The position numbers and the translations under genes are program-made. A DNA stretch of 64,000 bases, from NCBI RefSeq assembly GCF_040183065.1, contig NC_091118.1, forward strand, positions 212,631,529 to 212,695,528. The letters run 5' to 3'. The notes beneath the pieces are model-generated. The model was not told where the DNA came from. It did no database searches and saw only the letters and a list, made by a program, of their open reading frames with translations. Shown here piece by piece: positions 22,801-34,769 of the stretch (within the stretch, counting starts at the first letter, position 1; each line of letters opens with the position of its first letter). This DNA is from Periplaneta americana. Its lineage: Eukaryota > Arthropoda > Insecta > Blattodea > Blattidae.

Positions 22801-25800
22801 GTATTAACTTTATTCTGCTTATCACCAAAACTATAGGAGAGCAGACAGATATCATCAACGAAATCCAGATCTTCCAAGGTATCATTTAATCCCCATCTTA
22901 TACGTCTTGTAACATTGCCAACAGACCTTTCCATAATATCATTCATAATAATCAGAAATATGATCGGAGAGAGAATACAACCCTGGTTTCACTCCATATG
23001 TAGTTGTTATATTTTCTGACAGCATACCTTTATGTATGACATTACAAGTATAATTTTCACACATAAGTTTAATTAGTCTACAAATTTTTTCTGGTATACC
23101 AAATTTTATTATTGTTCTCCATATATAATCTCTGTTAAGCGAGTCAAACGCTTTCTCAAAATCGATAAATAGTAAATGCATGTCACAATGATTAACACGA
23201 AATCACAGATAAGCATGTACAGAACCGGGGAAAAAAAATGGCTTGCTTGAATTTTCTAAGTTCCAAACTCAATGCATTGCAGATGCTGTTTTCTCCAAAG
23301 CAGTGGGACACAAGAGATTGCTTTGGCAGTTGTGAAAATTCATTTTACGTTGATTGTTGTTATTGCCCAAAAGGTATTAGAAATGATGCGATAAAAATTT
23401 ATATGTTCTTAATGCAGGGCTGCCAAGTGTCAGCCTTTTTCTAAGGTTTGTCAGCTTATCAGTGCACAATACCTGGTAGTCAGCTTTTTTCACAAGTGGT
23501 ATGCCGGTCTCTATTTTGTATAATTCAGTTTATTTCAATTTTCAATTTACATTTTTATAGAGACGGCAAAATAAAGCTGAATTTTGTTTCTCACTGAAGA
23601 TAGACTATTCTCTCTTCCATTGCATGTTGAAAATTTTATTAAACTATGAGGGAAAGTGCCATGAACAAAATGTTTGATGAAAAATATTTTAATAAAGCCT
23701 GACGTGCTACTGAAGAGTATAATAAAAGAAATTCATAGTAATCTGGCTGTATCTATTGTGTTTCACATTTTCAATGCTGAATATTTATTAATTATAATTT
23801 TTCTTATGAAAATTACAATTAATGTTGTCAGATTTTTTGTTGTTGTCAGTTTCTCTAAACACTATTTCCAGCTATTCCACAATTTTAACTTGGCAGCCCT
23901 GTTAATGGTAGGTGAATATTTATAAATCCTGCAGTAAAATAGAATTTTGTTGTTTAGTCAGCTGCCCGAAGACAGGTTTGAACCTCACAGGTGACACCAA
24001 TAAGGCATCACTTATAAGCGCCAACTAACCCAGAAGATAATGGGATAGGGTGGCCAGTTCCTTTCCACCTCCATTGCATACATCGCTGATTAGTTAAATA
24101 TTACACTAGTCAGACTTCAGTATTGTTCTTCCTCTGACACATATCGTCAAGTGAGATGTACTGCCTGATAATAGATGTACATATCAGCAGAACCTCAATC
24201 AGAGGTGACTTATAACTAGGGATGTGATTTTATGGTGATTATTTTACCCTGATTCGGCGATTGAAATAGTTTAATTTTATTTCGTAAAAAAAACAAGCAA
24301 TTTTGCGCATATTTCTCACCTTAAAGAGACTTAAAAAATAATAAAACCACATTTTTAAAATTATTATTGAAACAGTTCTTTGAAACTGAGAGAAAATTGT
24401 TGTATCGTTAATTAAATTCATAATTCAATTTTATTCCACTGTGGGGTAGTGTTGGCATTACCTTCTTCATATCACAAAGGCAGTTGTTGCGAGAAAGAGA
24501 AATAACCATTGTCTGCTTGTGCTGCTCCCTGGAAGTAGTCTCTGAATCTAAGTGTACATTGTTGCCAGATGTCACACGCCTGTAATGCTGAACGATCAAA
24601 TACCCGTATGTAGAAATGTTCATGTATATTTTATCTATCAATCTTCTTAACGTATCCAGCTGTTTGCTGACAACATAAAGTCCACTATAGTCCACTGTAG
24701 TCTATTCAGTTGTTGTTTTTCACGAGAAATGAGGGGTATTTTGATCGGTGTTCATTATAGATGCCTGTTGCTAGTAGCCAGAGTTGGGGTGTAGTCAATA
24801 TATACTGCAGGGCTGTGTCTTCTGCAACTGGTACTGATGATTTTAATTTACTTCTTTTGTGGTTTATGGATGGACAGTATAGAAGAACGTGTTCCAGATC
24901 TTCATCATGATTATTACACCACAGACAAGTAGGATTATCAGAAAGGTGAAATCGGTGTAGGTACAATTGAGTGACAATGTGACCTGTTCTGGCTCGTGTT
25001 AAAAATGTTTGAACATGTCTGGGGAAGTTTTTGCACATTTCCAGGTCATTTAGTATATTTTATAACTAAGAAAATTTTCACATTTTATTTGGAAGAAAGT
25101 CAATTTGCATAAGAATTCTCTATGAAACCTGTTTTTTTTTTTTTTTTTTTGTTTGTTGAAAATATCGTGATTAGGAAGTAATTTCGTGGATTTCTGTCAA
25201 TTTCGCAAAAATTGACGGATATATTTCACTTAATTTTGGACTTTTGTTAAGGAATTTGCCTTTTCCATGCATAAAATTGAGTTTTTAACACATTTCGCGC
25301 ATATTGTTAATACCAAAAAATCACACCCCTACTTATAACTTAAGAATTCCATTGATTTCTAAGTGGTTCACTATGAATTCGGCCCTAAACATTGAATTTG
25401 AAAGCTGTCGTTGTGTTTGGTTGCAGTACTGAGTGGAGATTACACAACCTGTATGACCTACCTCATGCGCTATCCAGGTGCTGTGGACATAACTTACATT
25501 ATTGAACATGCTCTCTTCCTCAGGGATCCACAGGTATGGCACAAAGTTAATATTAGTACGTAGCAGAGTAAACCATTTTGTGGACCAGTGGTACATTATG
25601 TCTCAGAATACCTTGTACAGTAGTGGCAAAAAAAACCGGACCGACCCTTGTAGTTGATTCAAGAGCCTTGTTCACTCCAGAGCATGATAGACTGGTAACT
25701 AAGACTTTCGTCTTTCCTGCCTGGGAAGGAAACTTTTTTTTGTTCCTTGTTCAAATTTATTCCCAATATGTTTTGATTGCAGTGATATTTTACTGCTTAA

Positions 25801-28800
25801 TTAACTTATTATTCCCAGAACATGAATTTTACCAGCAATCTATACAGTCTACATTGTTGGTTGTTACAGAGACACTGCTCGCCAGCAATGACGTCTTTTC
25901 CAAACTTGCCTAAAGTGACCGTGGGGGGTCGCACAGATCTCAACCGAGCTGCAGGGAATCAGCCAACAGGCGCAGAAAAGGAAGTGCCCAGGAAGACACA
26001 GAACTCTTCACAAGGAGCATCACTTTCTGGACGGTATTGACCCTATTGCTGTCAATCTCTGCTTCTTCTCATTATACATCACAGATAATACTCTGCAAGT
26101 CGTCAGTCACTTGTTAACATGTTCGCCATTGAACCTGAGCACTGTGAAACAAGCAGGCCCGGGTTCCAATCCTGGTTGGAACAAGTTACCTGGTTGAGGT
26201 TTTTTCCAGGGTTTTCTCTCAACCCATTAAGAGCAAATATGTTGCCTGTTTTGCAATATTATTGACTTTTTCGTTTCCAGGTATACCACAATGACTAGGT
26301 ATCCATTGAAATGTTATTTCCTTTTGGAGTTATTTTAGTTTACTTAATTGTTTCTGAATTGGAATAATTCTATGTGCATATAGGTTTTGTACATATTTGA
26401 TTATATTAAACTAGCCGTACCCGTGCGCTCTGCTGCACCCGTTAGAAATAAATATAAAGTAATTACATAATTAAAATAGGACGTTTGATCCAGGGAACAT
26501 TTGTGTTTGATAGAAGGATAAATCGTTTAATATGTTACTTAATTTAAATTGCATCCAAATAATTAAAATGCGATCATTTTGGTCCAGAGACACTCATTTG
26601 GTGCAATGACAATTCCTTTAACATGTTTCTAATTTTTATTACATGCAACCATAGTTTAATGAACATTGACATCATTTAGATTTAATGTGTATACTTTATT
26701 TTACTTGTTATAGGTTTCCATTGAATTATGGCAATAACTTAATTTTAACCCTTGTTTTCTATGTATTCAGTAAATGGCGTTTGGCCCACTATGGTTCTGA
26801 ACCCTTCAAATAACTTAAATTATATTATATAATATTATATTACATTACATTACATATAGTATATTATATTATATTATATTATATTATATTACATTATATT
26901 ACATTACATTACATTACATTACATTATATTATATCACAAGTTACTGTAATAACATTATAGCATTATGTCCATCTAGAGAAACTACACTTTCCAATGGTGA
27001 AATAATAATTAATTATACAAATCGGTTAATTTAGCTTCTGATATTACTTCATACAAACATAGAAACATTCTCTGTAGGCTATCTTTCATAGCTTTCGATT
27101 GTTGCTGTTCAAGGCCCCTTATAGACGAAGTCATTTGTTTTTTATTTCATTATACGGTCTTAGATGGCAGTTATTTTAATTTTAAAATTCATTTATCTCA
27201 TTAATTATCAGTCTTATCAAAATTTTGTACAGAATAAAACTTATCGCAAATTATTTTTAAAGAAACGTTTGTTATGTAACATTTTTCACATAAATCAATA
27301 ATAAGCGAGATATTTCGATTTATTTAATTCAGGCCCCCTTATAACCCCCCTTTTAAATAATGTATTTTGAATGCCATATAGCCTAAAATCTAAGTTACAA
27401 CGAACATAATTTATATTCCAATTTTCATCAGAATCGGTTCATCCATTATCGCGTGAAAAGGTAACAAACATACAGATAGACAAACAGACATACAAACAAA
27501 AATTTCAAAAAAGCGATTTTCGGTTTCAGGGTGGTTAATTATATATGTTACGACCAATTATTTTTGGAAAATCGAAAATTACCAGAAAAATTTCGGCTAC
27601 AGATTTATTATTAGTATAGATATAGCCCCCTTGGAGTAAAAATATAGTGGGACTGCGTTGGTGTTAATGCAGCTTATGTGGGTACCTCTTCAAGTGATAT
27701 CTCTATCCAATGCTTTTGCTTCAGTAAAGTCTCATTTTACAAACCTATGGATCAACAATTGGCTCTCTTCTCAGAAAGGAACAATTTTACAGTCTGTACA
27801 AAAGAAACCAAATGACCTGGAAATGTACAAAAACTTGCCCAGACATGTTCAAACATTTTTAGCAAGAGCCAGAAGAGGTCACATTGTCACTCAATTGTAC
27901 CTACACCGATTTCACATTTCTGATAATCCTACTTGTCTGGTGGTGTAATAATCATGATGAAGATCTGGAACACATTCTTCTATACTGTCCATCCATAAAC
28001 CACAAAAGAAGTAAATTAAAATCATCAGTACAGTTGCAGAAGACACAGCCCTGCAGTATATATTGACTACACCCCAACTCTGGCTACTAGCAACAGGCAT
28101 CTATAATGAACACCGATCAAAATACCCCTCATTTCTCGTGAAAAATAACTGAATAGACTACAGTGGACTATAGTGGACTTTATGTTGTCAGCAACAGCTG
28201 GATACATTAAGAAGATTGATTGTATGTAGATATAACTACACCGGAACACGAGCTTTGTTCATACATGTGTTCCCGATTCTTTCTATCATCTGTTATTTAA
28301 TATAAATAAATAAATAAATATCAATTGTCTATTTATAGTAGGACATTTTTAAATGACATGTGTTGCCGATATATCGTATTGGTAATTATGAATTTGATTG
28401 CGTTTACAGGTTCAAGAAGTTGTCAACGAGACCAGACCGTTGGCTGGGTGGTAAGCCAACCAAGAAGAGTGGAGCCACTGGTGGAAGGGGCGACACTGAT
28501 GGCACTATTGTTGATGGATACACGCTTGATGTATGTTGAGATTGTGCTGCTGCATGATGTTGTATTGAAATATGACGTGTGTGTGAACAAGAATACTTTG
28601 CAACTTTGATTATTGTCGTTAATTCATTCTGCAGAACTGTAATAGTTACCAAAACAACGATAAATAATTAAATAATTTAAATTTATTTGATAGACACGTT
28701 TAATTTCAACAATAATATCTAAGTTCTTTTAGGATATAACTTTGAACAAAATTGTGTAATACAATAACACTAGCTACTAGCACATTGATTTAATTTAATA

Positions 28801-31800
28801 AAAATGATTAAATCCATTATACATCTTACAGGATTTCGACAGAAAAACTTAATAAATGCTGTAAAATTCAATAAATACTGAATTGCATGTTCTAATGGGA
28901 GACTACATTTTTGTTTACCAACTTCTGACATTGAAATTAATAGCTACATACTCCTAGATCCCAACATCACAAGGACAGTATGTGCGACTGTAGGCTTACA
29001 GAAAGCTGTTACCACATACAAAAACAAAAGCTGGTAACCAAACAAAATATTTACATTCTGGTGACTGCAAGCAATAAAACTGACGTGCAATAAACAGGAT
29101 TGAAAACTGTCACTTGTATCAGTTACAGTAATAGAAATGTATACTGGTACATGATGAGGCAACAATAACGATTAGTAGGTATAATTTAAACGACTGCTTC
29201 GTTCATGTATGCTCCAATGGAGTGTAAAAATCTGAGTTTTAACCAATCAAAACCAACTATCAATAATTGTAATCTTGTCGCACCTGATGCGCATTTGTTT
29301 TATATCTTCTCGCATCTGATGTTCAGATGTTAAAATATTTTCGTAGTTTCCTTAACAATACAGTGGGCCGTGATATTGCATGATGGCCGAACTAGCAAAT
29401 GTAAGTATTAAATATCTTAATTTATAATATAATCTGTTTCTGTGTGTTATAAATTATTTATTAATATTTTCGCGAAATAGTCTTATTCTAATATCACAAG
29501 AGTTCTCATCTTGTCGATAATTCACTAAATAAAAGTACCTGGTTCAAAATAAAATGTTATAACCTCAAATATTTGTTTAATTTTTCTGTTTCAATAATCA
29601 TAATTTCTACAGCTATTGTCAAATGTTTACCTGTGAATTTCATATTGCAGGAGGCCATGCCGGTCAGTGAAATATATTATCCATGTTGAATCTTTCGTAC
29701 ACTACTTTTAACACTTGAATATAAATAATTGATTAAATGGCGATCTTACTGTGTTAATTATGTAAGCATGTGCGGCTTACAGCTGTTTCGGTGTTACTTC
29801 ACACACCCCACACAACACAAACATGCTGCATTCAGGACAATGGTACACAGATTACTCAACATATCCATGAGCCAACAACACTACAATGAAGAAGTGAACA
29901 CAATCAAATACATAGCACAAGAAAAAGGATACAATCCAAACATAATAGACAACATAATAAGGAAGACAAAAACAAAAACTCAACAAACACAAACACACGC
30001 AAAACACAACACAAACACAAGAAATACATCACACTAACATACGAAAACAAAAACACACACAAGATCGCATCCTCATTCAGAAAACAGAAATACAACATAG
30101 CATACAGAACAGAAAACACACTACAAAGACATCTCAACACACAAACAAATAAATACAACCACACAGGTGTATACAAACTCACATGTAATAGTTGCGACAG
30201 TTTCTACATTGGACAGACAGGCAGATCATTCCAAACTCGATACAAAGAACACATTAAAGCAATAACCAGAGGACACAATACATCTACATATGCCGAACAC
30301 ATAACTAATGCTAACCACACATACAATAACATAAATACAGACATAGAAATCCTACACATACAACCCAAAAACCAAAAACTCAACACACTAGAACAATATG
30401 AAATATACAGACACACTAAAACACACCCTGATCAAATTCTCAACACACAGATCAATTTCAGAACACACACACTATTTGACACCACATTTCAACACTTTTC
30501 AACAATCGAACGCACACACACAACATGCAGCGAAGTTCGAGATGACGCCGAGATCTAGGAGGCTCTGAGGATGGTGTGAAGAAACACCGAAACGTCCACA
30601 CCTGTGGAGTAACGGTTAGCGCTTCTAGCCGCGAAACTAGGTGGCCCGGGTTTGATTCTCGGTCGGGGAAAGTTACCTGGTTGAGGTTTTTTCCGGGGTT
30701 TTCCCTCAACCCAATATGAGCAAATGCTGGGTAACTTTCGGTGTTGGACCCTGGACTCATTTCACCGGCATTATCACCTTCATCTCATTCAGACGCTAAA
30801 GATGTTGATAAAGCGTCGTAAAATAACCTACTAAAAAAAAACACTGAAACAGCTGTAAGCCGCACATGCTTACATAATTAACACGAGTAAAATCGCCATT
30901 TAATCAATTATTCAGAAATATATTAAGTTAGCAACTTCAGTATCTTATTTAATAGTAATATAATTAGGTTGTCTTATTTTTATTATTTATGTATTTATTA
31001 TTATTCGCGAAATAGTGTCATTCAAATTTCACACGAGTTCTCATTTCTTTGAATACTTCATGATGCTGTGCACTAGCAACTGTTGTGATTGTTGCTTACA
31101 GGACCCAGCCTTGGTAAGGCAGGAGCTGGAGCATGCCCACGCTGTGATGTCCATCAGCCGCATGAAGCTCTTGCAGTATCACTCGGTGCTTCAGCGCAAC
31201 CTGTCCCCTTCTGCTAGTCCGGAGGCTGTGCAGGCCATAGATGGCTTGCGAGAGGTTCGTACTAGACACTGCTCATTCACAAAGATGATTAGCAACAGTC
31301 ATGTCGATTGCACTTGGTGCTCAAGAAATAAAATTGCATTTTAAAAAGAAATTACTCCTAGACCGAAACATTTTTCCCTTAGAATAGGAGCTGCTCCTAG
31401 TACATTGTCTTTTTTTTTTTTGTTTCTTATTTTTATTATTTAATCATGTAAATCGTGTTTATTTATCACTTAACGCCAATATGTATCCCACTGTGTTGTT
31501 TTTTTATTATTAATCTATTTTTTTTGTGTACATTTTATTATTTTTCCAAGATCCTTAAAATATATATTACTAGTGGCTTGTGCAGCAAATGCTGCAAACT
31601 AAGTTCATTAGAAGTTCAAATTAAAATTTTTCAAAATTATTTCCATTCAAGAATACCACACATTTTGGAAGTTATTTGCTTCCATAATAATGAAACATAT
31701 CCCTCTGAATGGTTTTCTTTGTGCTAAATATTTTTTATTGAACCTATAGGCTACATCTTCAGTTCTTGAGTTTCATTAAATATATGGAAAAGACCTATAC

Positions 31801-34614
31801 CACTTGATTAATAACTATAAAAATATTTCATTTTTAATAACAATATTATCTTACTTAAGTTTTGTATACACTACTATATATAGCCGTCACTCAGTAAATA
31901 TTATAGAAATGAAGATCTAATTTCAGAGATTCTCTACGCCTACTTATATAACCCCAAAAGCTTTCACTTTCCTATCATCAATAAAACATCAATCTGTATA
32001 ATAAGTTACAAATACTCACATCATGGCATTCACTATAATAATATTTAATTTTTAATGGTAATAATGTCATCAAACATTCTTAAGTTTTGTAGTTTTTAAT
32101 ATCCAATACACAGACAGCTGTAATCAGAAAATTACACACCAGAGAATCTGACCTGTAAATTTTTTTTAGTAAATCTTGAAGTATTTAATAACCAATATTA
32201 CAGAAACATTCTGAAAAAGTTACACAAATGAAGATCGACATATTGGTATTATGATGTCAGAGAATCTGAGCCATCTGAACTCTAAATATGTCGTAGCCTT
32301 CGTGTGATATTGTTTATTGTAGTGTTTTTATGTTTTGTTTTATTCTCTAAAAGCCATTATTTCTGAAAACTGACGACGGATTTTGGAAAATAGGAAAATG
32401 ACATAGGAAAACTGAAATTTCATTGAAAACTACTATTTTTTCTGAAAAATTTTGGGTTCCAAGCTTCAAAATGATGGGTCATTTATTAAAATCCGTTCAG
32501 CCATTTACCCGTAATTTTCATTACCAGTTCAAATTATATATATTTAGATATTCACCTAGAAAAATAAATAAATAAAAGCTGCTGGCAATGTTACGGGTGG
32601 GACGAAAAATTTAAAGTTTTATTTTGAATTTATTTTCCTCTTTGCAGTTCAACGAAACTTACTTACAGCTCTTTAAATAGTTATTAACAACTTTAGGTGC
32701 TTCTGACCATATGGAGGCAGCTGATCTCGATGCACCACATAGTACACAACAGTGTTGAAACCATGTGATAAGTTTCAGAAAAAATTGGTTAGGATGACAT
32801 TGACACAAACTATTTACATTTATACATCAAACAGAATTTTGGGTACTGAAACCTCAAAAAAAAAAAAACTTTATTATTATTATTATTATTATCATTATTA
32901 TTATATAATAAAATATTATATAATCATTTAATAAGAATGCTTGGTTTAATAAGATCTATAACTTATTCTTTTTCTACTCTGGAGTCTCTATTAATTCTAT
33001 ACTTTACTTTGGTTCGATCTAAACTTGAATATGCATCTGTAGCCTGGAATTCCATTACTTCAATTGTTTCAATTAAATTGGAAAATATTCAAAGAAAACT
33101 TATTTTCTTATGTGCTTTTCGATTTATACCCAATTCCTCTGACTTCAATTATATGATTACCTGTAAATATTTTAAATGTTGTAGCCTTTATTCTAGACGT
33201 CAAAATCTTGATTATCAATTTTTTTGCAAAGTGATCAAGGGTGATATTGATTGTGAGTCTATCATAAACAATATCAGCCTTCGTATTCCTACAAAGGGTT
33301 TAAGATTTCAAAAAAAATTTTATAACAAATTCAAAATCACTTTCTCCAGTCTGTAGATGCATAAGATATGCCAATTTGCATGGACACAATTTAGATCCTT
33401 TTAAGGTATAGTTTCGTTTTGATTATTAGTATTTACTGTTCTTGTTCTCAATTTTATTTATGTATGCTTTTCTTGATTTAAGGTACTATTTATTTATTCT
33501 TGCATCTTTGTATCTTCTGTTTGTGTATTGTGCTGAACTATAATTGGCCTCTGGCTGTTGTTCAGCACACAAATATTAATAATAAATAATAAATAAATAA
33601 ATAATTATTATTATTGCGAGCTCCAATTTGACTACTCATATGTAGAGTTTTTCTTAATCGTTTTCAGGTAAAAATTCCCTATTTTATGGAATGGCTGTGA
33701 ATAATAATTGTAGGCCTAATTAAATAATTACAATGTTTGGTATATGAATTAAATTGGATCCTTTTTTGGCAAGAAAGTCAGCAGTTTCATTTCCAGCAAT
33801 TCTGCATTGTGCAGGTATCCATTCCAATAGAATTCTTTTCTGTAGTTTTTGAAGTTGTTGATCATTTTGTGACATTCTTTAATTTGGATTGACATCATTT
33901 TATATGAATTTATTGCATATAATGCTGCTTTAGAATCAGAGAGAATGACAGCATTTTGAAATTTATCTATTCTGTACAGTAGGTGTTGGAGAGAGATATG
34001 AATAGCCATTATTTCCGCATCAAAATTTGTTGTTTTAATATCCTGCTGGTTGATAAAATGAGAATATCGCACACGTAATTCCTGATCCTGAGTTGTTATC
34101 GTTAGTAGACCAATTTAATTCAGAATACAAAGACAAGCCTACCTTTTACATCCATCAAAAGACTAATTAAAAATAAATATAAAATCAAGCAAAACCAAGC
34201 ACTATGTACCAAAGCCAAAGATAAAAAATGGAGCATTTTAATAAAAAACCAGAAATTATTCCAGAAATCCCACGTAAATCTGCAGTAGCAAAATTCAGAC
34301 TCCTTACAGAACACGATTATTTGGCCAAACATTTGAATAAAATAGGAATTTACACAAATCCAAATTGCCCTCTATGCAACAAAGAAGAAGAAATGACTGA
34401 AGATCATCTCATAACCTGTGAAGTTCTACCTGATGGATCCACCAGAGAGAAATATTGGAGAGCAAGAACGCTAATGGCTTTGTTGCCAAAGCCTGGCATT
34501 AGATAACAACAACAGTTTTATAAAAAAATTGGTTAGGATGACATTGACACAAACTATTTACATTTATACATCAAACAAAATTTTGGAGTACTGAAACCTC
34601 AAAAAAAAAAAAAC

Positions 34615-34660
<46 letters not shown>

Positions 34661-34737
34661 GCTCCAATTTGACTACTCATATGTAGAGTTTTTCTTAATC
34701 GTTTTTAGGTAAAAATTCCCTATTTTATGGAATGGCG

Positions 34738-34769
<32 letters not shown>

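Noticed and set aside
29904-30416. Long minus-strand Cys/Leu/Val-rich frames
   Set aside because: Antisense of the A- and C-rich Penelope-like coding strand.
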